DNA of 64,000 nucleotides from Actinomycetota bacterium (GTDB lineage: Bacteria > Actinomycetota > Acidimicrobiia > Acidimicrobiales > MedAcidi-G1). Shown here in pieces: positions 26,233 through 33,849 of this stretch. Position 1 is the first letter of the stretch, and the number at the start of each line of letters is the position of its first letter. The translations under genes were made by a program, and so were the position numbers. The notes beneath the pieces were generated by a model that was given only the letters and a program-made list of their open reading frames with translations, made no database searches and was not told the DNA's origin. Location: positions 35,127-99,126 of the forward strand of contig JACNLA010000025.1 in assembly GCA_014381745.1 (NCBI GenBank). Direction: 5' to 3'.

Positions 26233-26781
26233 ATGGCAACAAACAACGACGGCCCCGGTGGCCCCCACCTTGCGTTGGTGGGCCTCATGGGCGCCGGAAA
26301 GAGCGAGGTGGGCGCAGCCGTGGCCCAGCGCCGGAACCTCCGTCATCTGGACCTGGACGTCATGGTGACGGGCCGTGAGGGCCGTTCGATAGGTGTGTTG
26401 TTCGAGGAACAGGGCGAATCGGGTTTTCGCGACTGCGAACAGGCGGCGCTGGCTGACGTGTTGTCGCTCGGACAGCCAATCGTGTTGTCGACCGGCGGCG
26501 GCGTGCTCGAACGCCAGCCCAACAGGAAACTTCTATCTGAGCGGGCAACGGTCATCTGGCTGAGAGCCCGACCCGAGACCCTCGCCCAGCGGGTTGGTGA
26601 CGGCGCGGGCAGGCCTCTGCTGCAGGACGGCGAGCCGGTCGAGGTGCTCAGGGACCTGTTGCAGAGGCGTGGGCCCGACTACGAGGCCGCAGCCGACCAC
26701 GTTGTCGACACCGACGACCTCTCGGTCGCCGAGGCGGCCGATGCCGTGGTGGCAACACTCCCGGACCCCGTGGCCACATGA
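26233..26781 (+). CDS. aroK: Shikimate kinase
   Basis: A 182-residue P-loop kinase phosphorylating shikimate at O3. Walker A GLMGAGKS is at residues 17-24. LDLDV matches the shikimate-binding D-x-D motif, GFRDCE carries the shikimate-binding arginine, and STGGGVL is the Walker B-side glycine triplet. AGRPLL lies in the lid. It overlaps aroB by 4 nt (ATGA). Chorismate synthase (aroC), which precedes aroK in mycobacteria, is not here. Confidence 0.95.
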   Translation: MATNNDGPGGPHLALVGLMGAGKSEVGAAVAQRRNLRHLDLDVMVTGREGRSIGVLFEEQGESGFRDCEQAALADVLSLGQPIVLSTGGGVLERQPNRKLLSERATVIWLRARPETLAQRVGDGAGRPLLQDGEPVEVLRDLLQRRGPDYEAAADHVVDTDDLSVAEAADAVVATLPDPVAT

Positions 26782-27779
26782 TCACCGTCGAGGTACCCCT
26801 GGCCGGAGGACGCTCCTACCCGGTCGTGATCGGACCTGGTGCCATCGACGCCATGCTGACCGTGCTCGAACCCGTGTCGCGGGTGGCCATCGTTACCCAG
26901 AACGGAATCGGCGTAGAGGTCGAGACCGATGGCGAGCAACGGATCTTCACCATCCCCGACGGGGAGTCGGCCAAGACCCTCTCCACCATCGGGGACCTGT
27001 GCAGCGGCTTTGCCTCATGGGGCCTCACAAGGGGCGATCTGGTCGTCGGCATCGGTGGGGGCGTGGTCACCGACGTGGCCGGCTTCGCTGCTGCCAGCTA
27101 CCACCGGGGTGTGCCCGTGGCGCACGTGGCGACCACCCTGCTGGCTCAGATCGACGCAGCCATCGGCGGCAAGACCGGAGTGAACCTGCCCGAGGGAAAG
27201 AACCTGGTCGGGGCCTTCTGGCAGCCGGCGGCCGTGTTCTGCGACACCGACACCCTGACGACCCTTCCCGACGCCGAGATGCGCTGCGGCAGGGGAGAGA
27301 TGGCCAAGTACCACTTCCTCGGCGGCGCCGACATCAGGGACCTGAACCTGGATGAACAGGTGGCCAGATGCGTCGAGATCAAGGCCAGGGTCGTGGCAGC
27401 CGACGAACGTGAGGCAGGCCAGCGGGCGCTTCTCAACTACGGACACACCCTCGCCCACGCCATCGAGACAACAGGCATCTACGGGATGCGCCACGGCGAG
27501 GCCGTTGCCGTAGGCCTCGTGTTCGCAGCCGAGCTGGCTGCCGCAATGGGCCGCATCGACTCCGACAGGGTCGCCGAACACCGTGACATCGTCGACCACT
27601 ACGAGCTGCCGCCGGCACTGCCCAGCGGAACCGACGACGATGAGCTGATGGCGGCGATGGGCCGCGACAAGAAGGCCATTGACGGCCTCACCTTCGTGCT
27701 GGACGGCCCCGACGGGGTTGAGCCGGTCCACGGCGTCGATGCAGACCTTGTCAGAAAGACCCTCGACAGGGTGAGATGA
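26778..27779 (+). CDS. aroB: 3-dehydroquinate synthase
   Basis: A 333-residue NAD- and zinc-dependent cyclase of the shikimate pathway. The NAD site GIGGGVVTDVAGFAAASYHRG and substrate segment AAIGGKTGVNLPEGKNLVGAF are typical. Zinc-ligand histidines are seen in LNYGHTLAHAIE and MRHGEAVAVG. It is translationally coupled to aroK and followed by aroQ after 28 nt. Confidence 0.96.
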   Translation: MITVEVPLAGGRSYPVVIGPGAIDAMLTVLEPVSRVAIVTQNGIGVEVETDGEQRIFTIPDGESAKTLSTIGDLCSGFASWGLTRGDLVVGIGGGVVTDVAGFAAASYHRGVPVAHVATTLLAQIDAAIGGKTGVNLPEGKNLVGAFWQPAAVFCDTDTLTTLPDAEMRCGRGEMAKYHFLGGADIRDLNLDEQVARCVEIKARVVAADEREAGQRALLNYGHTLAHAIETTGIYGMRHGEAVAVGLVFAAELAAAMGRIDSDRVAEHRDIVDHYELPPALPSGTDDDELMAAMGRDKKAIDGLTFVLDGPDGVEPVHGVDADLVRKTLDRVR

Positions 27780-27807
27780 ACATGTTCAACGAGAGGAAGC
27801 GCCAGCC

Positions 27808-28254
27808 ATGAGCACACAGACGGTGATGGTGTTGTCAGGCCCCAACCTGAACCTGCTGGGTGAGCGTGAGCCAGAGGTCTATGGAGCCGACACGCTCGAA
27901 GATCACATGGAGGTTGCCCGTCGGGCGGCGGCGACCCACGGCCTCGACGTCGAGCACATGCAGTCCAACCACGAGGGTGAGCTGGTCGACGCCATCCATG
28001 CTGCGCGCGACGACTGCGCTGCCATCGTCATCAACCCGGGCGCCTTCACCCACTACGCGTGGGCGATCCACGACGCTCTGGCCGCCTTTGAGGGACCGGT
28101 CATCGAGGTCCACCTCTCCAACCCGGCCGCCCGCGAGCCGTGGCGCCACACTTCGGTCGTGGCTCCGGTTGCCGCCGGCACGATCGCCGGCTTCGGCGGT
28201 GACGGCTACCGCCTGGCGATGGACGCCGTAGCGGCCCTGCTGGCATCTTCCTGA
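27808..28254 (+). CDS. aroQ: 3-dehydroquinate dehydratase, type II
   Basis: A 148-residue dodecameric type II dehydroquinase. The catalytic arginine and tyrosine are R20 and Y25 in LLGEREPEVYG; NPGAFTHYAWAIHDAL and EVHLSNPAAREPWRHTS contribute the substrate site and the active-site histidine. GAGAGGAAG lies 9 nt before the ATG (purine-rich ribosome-binding site). It dehydrates the AroB product. Confidence 0.96.
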   Translation: MSTQTVMVLSGPNLNLLGEREPEVYGADTLEDHMEVARRAAATHGLDVEHMQSNHEGELVDAIHAARDDCAAIVINPGAFTHYAWAIHDALAAFEGPVIEVHLSNPAAREPWRHTSVVAPVAAGTIAGFGGDGYRLAMDAVAALLASS

Positions 28255-28261
28255 GCGACCG

Positions 28262-29359
28262 GTGACCGCTCCCGTGCTCCCGCCCATGGAGGTTGGGTTG
28301 CGCCTGAATCGGCTGCGGGCAGGGTTTGACGATGCCGGTTGCGGGGCACTGCTGGTCACCTCCGCCACCAACATCGGGTACCTGACCGGGTTCACTGGCT
28401 CCGCCGGGGTGCTCTGGGTCGATACCGACAGGGCGGTGCTGGTCACCGACGGCCGCTACACCGACCAGGCACCCGGAGAGGTTGCAGCAGCCGGTGCCGA
28501 CGTCGAGGTCGAGATAGCCGTGACCGGTCGCCAGAAGCTGCTTGCCGGCTTTGCCACAGAAGTCACCGACCTGGGTCTCGAGACCGACACCGTGACATGG
28601 GCCGAACAGCGCAGGTTCGCTGGCTGGTTTGCAGATACCTCCCTGACTGCAACCGACGGTCTCGTGGAGACCCTGCGTCAGATCAAGGACGCCGGAGAGC
28701 TTGCCCGCATCAAAGCCGCCGCCGCCATAGCAGACGAGGCGCTCGCAGAGGTGTGGCCCATGCTCGACACGGGTCCGACCGAGCGGCAGGTCGCCTCGGC
28801 CATCGACGATGCCATGCGGAGACGGGGTGCATCTGACAGGGCCTTTGAGACCATCGTCGCTGCAGGCCCCAACAGTGCCCACCCCCACGCCCGCCCCGGC
28901 GACCGGACCCTCACCCACGGAGACCTCGTCGTCTGTGACCTGGGAGCAATGGTCGACGGCTACCGCTCAGACATGACCCGCTCCACCCGCATCGGTGGCA
29001 CCGGCGACGGTCCGGAGGCCGAGATGCTCACCACGGTCCTGGCTGCCCAGCAGGCGGGCATTGAAGCAGTAGTCGACGGGGTAGCAGCCTCAGCAGTCGA
29101 CATGGCCTGCCGCCAGATCCTCGAAGAGGCCGGCCTCGGCGACGCCTTCATCCACGGAACGGGCCACGGAGTCGGCCTCGACATCCACGAGGCCCCGGCC
29201 CTGTCTGGAACGTCGACTGCTACCCTTCGCTGCGGCCAGGTGGTCACCGTCGAGCCGGGCGCCTACATCACCGGGCTCGGTGGCGTCCGCTGGGAGGACA
29301 CCGTGGTGGTCGGCAGCGGAGGCTGTCAACGCCTCACCAGATCACCCAGCACCACCTGA
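28262..29359 (+). CDS. pepP: M24 family aminopeptidase (Xaa-Pro aminopeptidase type)
   Basis: A 365-residue protein with an N-terminal creatinase-like domain ([25 protein letters not shown]) and a C-terminal pita-bread metallopeptidase domain. All five metal-ligand positions are visible: the two aspartates in [19 protein letters not shown], the histidine in [12 protein letters not shown], and glutamates in VTVEPGAYI and [10 protein letters not shown]. The GTG start lies 7 nt after aroQ. The aroQ-pepP-efp-nusB order is shared with mycobacteria (pepQ). The exact substrate, Xaa-Pro or Pro-Xaa, is uncertain. Confidence 0.9.
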   Translation: MTAPVLPPMEVGLRLNRLRAGFDDAGCGALLVTSATNIGYLTGFTGSAGVLWVDTDRAVLVTDGRYTDQAPGEVAAAGADVEVEIAVTGRQKLLAGFATEVTDLGLETDTVTWAEQRRFAGWFADTSLTATDGLVETLRQIKDAGELARIKAAAAIADEALAEVWPMLDTGPTERQVASAIDDAMRRRGASDRAFETIVAAGPNSAHPHARPGDRTLTHGDLVVCDLGAMVDGYRSDMTRSTRIGGTGDGPEAEMLTTVLAAQQAGIEAVVDGVAASAVDMACRQILEEAGLGDAFIHGTGHGVGLDIHEAPALSGTSTATLRCGQVVTVEPGAYITGLGGVRWEDTVVVGSGGCQRLTRSPSTT

Positions 29360-29399
29360 CAACCGGCCCGACTCACAAGCCCGACAGCGAGACCAGAAC

Positions 29400-29963
29400 A
29401 TGCCCATCATCACCACCAACGACCTCAAGAACGGGATGACACTCGAGTTGGACGACAACCTCTTTTCGGTTGTCGAGTTCCAACACGTCAAGCCCGGCAA
29501 GGGACACGCCTTCGTTCGCACCACCCTCAAGAACTCCCGAACCGGCGCCGTAATAGACCGCACCTTCCGGGCCGGCGAAAAGGTGGAACGGGCGATCATC
29601 GACAAGAGGGCAATGCAGTTCCTGTACCGAGACGGTGCCGACTACGTCTTCATGGACTCCGAGACCTATGACCAGATGACGGTCAACCCCACAACGCTCG
29701 GCGACGCATCCAACTATCTGGTCGAGCAGAACACGGCCATGCTCATGATGTACGGCGATGAGGTGATCGGCGTCGACCTGCCGGCGTCAGTGGATCTGAC
29801 CATTACCGAGACCGAGCCGGGCCTGCAGGGCGACCGTGTCTCGGGTGCCCGCAAGCCGGCCACCCTCGAGACCGGACTCGTGGTCTCCGTGCCGTTGTTC
29901 ATCGAGAAGGGTGAGCTCGTCAAGGTGGACACCCGCTCCGGCGAATACCTCAGCAGGAGCTGA
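29400..29963 (+). CDS. efp: Elongation factor P
   Basis: A 187-residue three-domain factor that rescues ribosomes stalled on polyproline. The N-terminal KOW-like domain has the apical loop K31-P-G-K34-G, placing the lysine that is modified in other bacteria at K34; no modification gene lies in the window. OB domains follow ([33 protein letters not shown]). The ATG at 29400 gives the standard N-terminus [13 protein letters not shown]. Confidence 0.96.
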   Translation: MPIITTNDLKNGMTLELDDNLFSVVEFQHVKPGKGHAFVRTTLKNSRTGAVIDRTFRAGEKVERAIIDKRAMQFLYRDGADYVFMDSETYDQMTVNPTTLGDASNYLVEQNTAMLMMYGDEVIGVDLPASVDLTITETEPGLQGDRVSGARKPATLETGLVVSVPLFIEKGELVKVDTRSGEYLSRS

Positions 29964-29992
29964 GGAATCACGCCGGCACCAGCCGAGAGACC

Positions 29993-30412
29993 ATGTCACA
30001 CAGTCCCGGAGACGCCGTCGGCTCACGCCGAGAGGCCCGCGAAACCGCCCTCGGGCTCCTCTATGCCGCCCACTCCAGGGGAGTCGAGCCGCTCGAGGTG
30101 CTGGCAGAACAGCCGGTCCCACCCGAGGCCTACACCGTTCAGCTGGTTGAGGGCGTCGCGGGCCACATCGATGAGCTGGACGGTCTCATCGGCAGCTACT
30201 CGGAGGGCTGGAGCACCGGGCGAATGCCCGCCATCGACCTGGCGCTCATCAGAATTGCCGTCTACGAGCTGGCCCACGAAGCCGACGTTCCGACCTCGGC
30301 GGTGCTGTCAGAGGTCGTGGAGCTGGTCAGCGAGTACTCCACAGAGAAGTCCGGCAAGTTCGTCAACGGTGTGGTCGCGCGAATCGCCGAAGAACTCCGG
30401 CCCGGTTCCTAG
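29993..30412 (+). CDS. nusB: Transcription antitermination factor NusB
   Basis: A 139-residue all-helical protein that, with NusE (S10), binds boxA RNA for rRNA antitermination. Family segments are SRREARETALGLLYAA, WSTGRMPAIDLALIRIAVYEL, VLSEVVELVSEYSTEKSGKFVNGVVARIAEEL. It ends the conserved mltG-aro-efp-nusB block. No clear terminator follows. Confidence 0.95.
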   Translation: MSHSPGDAVGSRREARETALGLLYAAHSRGVEPLEVLAEQPVPPEAYTVQLVEGVAGHIDELDGLIGSYSEGWSTGRMPAIDLALIRIAVYELAHEADVPTSAVLSEVVELVSEYSTEKSGKFVNGVVARIAEELRPGS

Positions 30413-30597
30413 GCACAACCGGGGTAGGCACCGACGCTTTTCCAACGTCTGCGCCGCCGGGCCGGGTCCGGCTGCGCAGGCTCCGCCGAATCCCGACCCG
30501 ACACCGCTCACGCTCCAGTGCCTGCTCCGAACGGTGTTGGCAATGACTTCCCTCAGGGTTGTCGTGTGTTCGTCGCTGTTTGGCCTAGGGGTTACAG

Positions 30598-30672
30598 CCC
30601 GGGAGTTGTCTGGTCGAGGGTGGGGCTCCGGGGGTGCGGCGCAGCGATTTGTGCCAGCTGAGCAAGCCGTGC
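30598..30672 (+). repeat. Intergenic repeat copy 1 (long form, about 75 bp)
   Basis: The copy begins CCCGGGAGTTGTCTGGTCGA and continues through GCAGCGATTTGTGCCAGCTG to AGCAAGCC. It matches copy 3 (30804-30878) over about 75 bp with roughly five differences. The first 22 bp also occur in copy 2. Confidence 0.75.
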
Positions 30673-30728
30673 GGCCGGAGCCACAGCCGGGGGTCATGCA
30701 AACGGGAGGGCCAGGCGCTGGGGGGAGG

Positions 30729-30750
30729 CCCGGGAGTTGTCTGGTCGAGG
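30729..30750 (+). repeat. Intergenic repeat copy 2 (22-bp core only)
   Basis: Only the core CCCGGGAGTTGTCTGGTCGA plus GG is shared with copies 1 and 3; the following sequence differs (GCGAGCG-rich up to copy 3). Copy starts are spaced 131 bp (1 to 2) and 75 bp (2 to 3). Confidence 0.7.
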
Positions 30751-30803
30751 TCGGCGTCAGCGTCGGATTTCGACGTGCGAGCGCAGTTTGCGAGCGAGCG
30801 GAG

Positions 30804-30878
30804 CCCGGGAGTTGTCTGGTCGAGGGTGGGGTGCCGGGGGTGGGGCGCAGCGATTTGTGCCAGCTGAGCAAGCCACGC
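30804..30878 (+). repeat. Intergenic repeat copy 3 (long form, about 75 bp)
   Basis: Nearly identical to copy 1 in the same orientation, including the 20-bp stretch GCAGCGATTTGTGCCAGCTG. The direct-repeat arrangement suggests duplication of a dispersed element. Confidence 0.75.
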
Positions 30879-30955
30879 CGGCGGCACCCCGGCCGTGGGT
30901 CGGGCAGGCGGGAGGGCGCAAGGTAGAGGGTGCGCGCGGGTAGGGCGCTCGCGGG

Positions 30956-30961
30956 TAGGGT
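30956..30961 (+). promoter_or_regulatory. -10 element TAGGGT of the pyr operon
   Basis: TAGGGT fits the TAnnnT consensus of this window. With the spacing seen at the leaderless genes, transcription would start near 30968-30971, exactly at the 5' strand of the PyrR hairpin. Confidence 0.5.
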
Positions 30962-30966
30962 CTGTT

Positions 30967-31008
30967 CTCGACCGTGAAGCGGGTCCCGTGAGGCCCGGAC
31001 GGATCGAG
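30967..31008 (+). promoter_or_regulatory. PyrR-binding RNA hairpin overlapping the pyrR ribosome-binding site
   Basis: The upper stem GGGUC (30981-30985) / GGCCC (30992-30996) closes the hexaloop CCGUGA (30986-30991), which fits the PyrR loop consensus CNGNGA. The flanking GUC/GGC pairs equal those of Bacillus sites. A purine-containing internal loop (GAAGC on the 5' side, GG on the 3' side) leads to a lower stem of about 9 bp with one bulged A: CUCGACCGU (30967-30975) with ACGG-A-UCGAG (30999-31008). The pyrR ribosome-binding site GAGGAG (31006-31011) lies partly in the lower stem, so PyrR-UMP binding should hide it. This agrees with the translational repression reported for Mycobacterium smegmatis. 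Read by eye; no folding was computed. Confidence 0.7.
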
Positions 31009-31019
31009 GAGACAGGTCA

Positions 31020-31586
31020 ATGGCCGAAAGAGAACGCAGCCAGACGCCCCCGTTCGGGGGCGTTTTCGTCGCCCACGCCCGGATCATGAGCGCCGACGAC
31101 ATGGGTCGGGCGATCCTGCGGATGGCCCATGAGGTCATCGAACGTAACCACGGCCTCGAGAGCGTGGTGGTTGTCGGCCTGCAGACCGGCGGCGTGCCGG
31201 TGGCGGCCCGCCTGGCCGACGCCCTTGAGGACATCGAGGGCATCAGGCCGCCGCTGGGGTGTCTCGACGTGGCGCTCTACCGCGATGACATTGGTATCAG
31301 ACCCGTGGTTCCCGAGGCTGCAACCGACCTGCCGACCGACATAGACAACAGCATCATCGTGCTGGTCGACGACGTGTTGTTCACGGGGCGCACCATCCGG
31401 GCTGCCATGGACGCGGTGTGTGACTACGGGCGGCCCCGGTCGGTGCAGCTGGCGGTGATGATCGACCGGGGGCACAGGGAGCTTCCGATCAGGCCCGACT
31501 ATGTAGGCAAAAACCTTCCCACCCGGAGAGACGAGGTGGTTGACGTCCACGCCACCGGGGTTGATCTCGGGTCGGTGGAGAAGTGA
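31020..31586 (+). CDS. pyrR: Bifunctional pyr operon regulator / uracil phosphoribosyltransferase PyrR
   Basis: A 188-residue PRTase-fold RNA-binding regulator. [13 protein letters not shown] (about 113-125) is the PRPP loop, and [24 protein letters not shown] is the PyrR signature. LYRDD (86-90) and the C-terminal segment are typical. The ATG at 31020 is chosen because GAGGAG precedes it by 8 nt and mycobacterial PyrR has a similar N-terminal extension before [16 protein letters not shown]; the alternative is ATG 31086. Codons 9-16 of the chosen reading frame contain a perfect terminator hairpin. It overlaps pyrB by 4 nt (GTGA). Confidence 0.95.
   Translation: MAERERSQTPPFGGVFVAHARIMSADDMGRAILRMAHEVIERNHGLESVVVVGLQTGGVPVAARLADALEDIEGIRPPLGCLDVALYRDDIGIRPVVPEAATDLPTDIDNSIIVLVDDVLFTGRTIRAAMDAVCDYGRPRSVQLAVMIDRGHRELPIRPDYVGKNLPTRRDEVVDVHATGVDLGSVEK
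31044..31066 (+). terminator. Intrinsic terminator inside the 5' end of pyrR (attenuator candidate)
   Basis: The stem ACGCCCCC (31044-31051) / GGGGGCGT (31056-31063) is perfect over 8 bp with loop GTTC, and TTTT follows at 31063-31066. It lies 24 nt after the pyrR ATG. Translating ribosomes would melt it, whereas PyrR-blocked initiation would leave it free to terminate. It is by far the best U-tailed terminator in the window. Confidence 0.65.
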
Positions 31587-32560
31587 GCACAGCAGTGGTC
31601 GCGAGCAGGCACCTGTTGGGGGTCGACGGGATGTCCCGTCAAGATCTCGAGGGGATTCTCGACCTGACGGACACGTTCGCCGAGATCGGCAGGCGGCCCA
31701 TTCCGAAGGTGCCGGCCCTGCGTGGACGCACCGTCGCCTCGCTGTTCTTTGAGGACTCGACACGCACCAGACTGTCGTTTGAAACGGCTGCCCGGCGGCT
31801 GTCGGCCGACACCATGACCTTCACGGCCGGTTCGTCGTCGCTGAGCAAGGGCGAGAGCCTGCGTGACACGGTCGAGGTGATCGGTTCCTATGGCGCCGAT
31901 GCCATCGTTGTCCGTCACGGCATGGCTGGAACGGCACACAGGTTGGCCGGCTGGACTGACGCATGTGTCATAAACGCTGGCGACGGCTGTCACGAGCACC
32001 CCACCCAGGCCCTGCTCGACTGCTACACGCTGCGCGAGAAGAGAGGCGATCTGGACGGCATGCGGATCGGCATTGTCGGCGACATCCGCAACTCCAGGGT
32101 GGCCCGCTCGAACGTGTTGGCGTTCTCGCTGCTGGGTGCCGAGGTTGTTCTGGTGGCGCCTCCGACGTTGTTGCCGCCCTCGATAGAGGGGTGGCCCGTG
32201 ACGGTCTCCCACGATCTGGATTCGGTGCTTCCAGACCTTGATGCCTGCTACCTGCTCCGCATGCAGCGTGAGCGTATAGGCGAGGGTCTCATCCCTTCTA
32301 TCCGGGAGTACGCGGCCGACTACGGACTGGACGCCAGGCGGGCTGCGATGCTGCCGGCCGATGCCGTGATCCTGCACCCGGGTCCCACGAACCCGGGGGT
32401 GGAGCTGACGACCGAGGTTGCAACCGATCCGCGGTCGGTGATCCTTGACCAGGTGTCCAACGGTGTGTCGGTCCGCATGGCCGTGCTGTTTCTGCTGCTC
32501 GGCTCGGGCCTCGACCTGACGCCGGATTCTGTGCCTTCTGACGGTGAGGTTGTCCGATGA
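31583..32560 (+). CDS. pyrB: Aspartate carbamoyltransferase catalytic subunit
   Basis: A 325-residue enzyme condensing aspartate and carbamoyl phosphate. The carbamoyl-phosphate site S59-T-R-T-R63 (in FFEDSTRTRLSFETAA), the HPTQALLD motif and the aspartate-domain segment LRMQRER are present. No regulatory subunit PyrI is nearby. The GTG start overlaps the pyrR stop, and the 3' end overlaps pyrC by 4 nt. Confidence 0.96.
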   Translation: MSTAVVASRHLLGVDGMSRQDLEGILDLTDTFAEIGRRPIPKVPALRGRTVASLFFEDSTRTRLSFETAARRLSADTMTFTAGSSSLSKGESLRDTVEVIGSYGADAIVVRHGMAGTAHRLAGWTDACVINAGDGCHEHPTQALLDCYTLREKRGDLDGMRIGIVGDIRNSRVARSNVLAFSLLGAEVVLVAPPTLLPPSIEGWPVTVSHDLDSVLPDLDACYLLRMQRERIGEGLIPSIREYAADYGLDARRAAMLPADAVILHPGPTNPGVELTTEVATDPRSVILDQVSNGVSVRMAVLFLLLGSGLDLTPDSVPSDGEVVR

Positions 32561-33849
32561 CGGTCGTGTTGCGTGGCGGGCGGGTCGTGGACTCACACGG
32601 TGAGCGCGAAGTTGATGTTGAGATCGGCGACGACGGTCGGATCGCCTCGGTCGGTGACGACCTCAGCGGCGACGTCAACCTGGACGCCTCGGGCTGTGTG
32701 GTCGTGCCGGGATTCGTGGACCTGCACGTGCATCTCAGGGAGCCGGGCCAGGAGGACGCCGAGACCATCAGCAGCGGCGCCAGGGGCGGGGCCCTGGGCG
32801 GGTTCACGGCGTTGGTAGCCATGCCCAACACGGACCCGACCACTGATTGTGCGGCCGTGGTGGAACAGGTCAGGCGCCTGGGTGAACGGTCGCTGTGCGA
32901 GATCGTGCCGACAGCGGCAATGACGGTCGGCCGCCGCGGTGTGGACATGTCACCGATGGGCGAGCTGGTCGACATGGGTGTCGGCATCTTCACCGATGAC
33001 GGCAGTGGTCTGCAGGATCCGAGGCTGATGCGTCGCATCATGGAGTACTCCACCGGGTTGACGGCCCGGCTGGGTCGACCCGTGGTGCTGGCGCAGCACT
33101 GCGAGGTGGCAGAGCTGTCTGCGGGTGGCTTCATGCATGAGGGGGCATGGTCCTCGCGGTTGGGCATTCCCGGCCAGCCTGCCGAGGCAGAGGAACTCAT
33201 GGTCATGCGTGACATCGCCCTGGTCAGGTTGACCGGGGCGCACATGCACTTCCAGCATCTTTCCACTGCCAGCTCGGTGGCGATGGTGAGGGGCGCCAAG
33301 GCGGCCGGCCTGCCCGTTACGGCCGAGGCCACGACCCACCACTTCACCCTGACCGATGCTGCGTGTGCCTCCTACGACCCGGTCTTCAAGGTTCACCCGC
33401 CCCTGCGCACCGATGATGACGTGGCAGCTGTGCGAAAGGGCCTGGCAGACGGCACCATCGATGCCATCGCCACGGATCACGCCCCCCACACCGACCACTC
33501 CAAGGAGCAGCCCTTCGACTCGGCGCCTCCGGGGATGTTGGGCCTCGAGACGGCGTTCTCGCTGGCACTCGAGGAGTCGGGACTGGACCTGCCCGGGATC
33601 CTGGCGCTCATGTCCTGGCAGCCGGCGGCCATTGCAGGCATAGGCGATCGTCACGGAACCCCCGTGGTCGCCGGCAACCACGCCAACCTCTGTGTGATCG
33701 ACCTCGACGAGACATGGACGGTTTCGGGGCGGGCCATGGCCAGCCCCAGCTCCAACACCCCGTATGAGGGTCGCACCCTGAGGGGCCGGGTCAGGCACAC
33801 CCTCTCGGCCGGTGAACCGGTCGTGGTAGATGGCGAGGCACGGGGTTGA
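32557..33849 (+). CDS. pyrC: Dihydroorotase (class I)
   Basis: A 430-residue amidohydrolase cyclising carbamoyl aspartate. The first metal motif H57-V-H59 lies in FVDLHVHLREPGQED. Further ligands appear in LAQHCEV, in TAEATTHHFTLTD and in IATDHAPHT. MPNTDPTTD is a class I signature. It overlaps pyrB and carA by 4 nt each, giving a tightly coupled operon. Confidence 0.96.
   Translation: MTVVLRGGRVVDSHGEREVDVEIGDDGRIASVGDDLSGDVNLDASGCVVVPGFVDLHVHLREPGQEDAETISSGARGGALGGFTALVAMPNTDPTTDCAAVVEQVRRLGERSLCEIVPTAAMTVGRRGVDMSPMGELVDMGVGIFTDDGSGLQDPRLMRRIMEYSTGLTARLGRPVVLAQHCEVAELSAGGFMHEGAWSSRLGIPGQPAEAEELMVMRDIALVRLTGAHMHFQHLSTASSVAMVRGAKAAGLPVTAEATTHHFTLTDAACASYDPVFKVHPPLRTDDDVAAVRKGLADGTIDAIATDHAPHTDHSKEQPFDSAPPGMLGLETAFSLALEESGLDLPGILALMSWQPAAIAGIGDRHGTPVVAGNHANLCVIDLDETWTVSGRAMASPSSNTPYEGRTLRGRVRHTLSAGEPVVVDGEARG

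Larger units (their letters stand above)
30413..30955 (+). other. Long intergenic region without a convincing gene
   Basis: This is the longest gene-free stretch of the window (about 600 bp up to pyrR). All six frames have open stretches, but their translations are Arg/Pro/Ser-rich and look like high-GC artefacts. It holds a short GC-rich palindromic stretch near 30453-30475 (GCCGG/CCGGC around a 7-nt loop) and three copies of a 22-bp repeat described separately. The pyr promoter follows at 30956. No tRNA or known small RNA is recognised. Confidence 0.6.

Noticed and set aside
30598..30878. CRISPR array
   Set aside because: Only three copies with unequal spacing, two extended to 75 bp, and no cas genes.
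30063..30926. Plus-strand reading frame of 287 codons running from inside nusB into the gap
   Set aside because: The first half is an out-of-frame shadow of nusB and the rest covers the repeats; there is no protein-like composition.
30308..31243. Long minus-strand reading frame (311 codons) across the nusB-pyrR gap
   Set aside because: It overlaps both genes, its translation is Arg/Pro/Ser-rich with repeats that only mirror the DNA repeat, and it has no recognisable domain.
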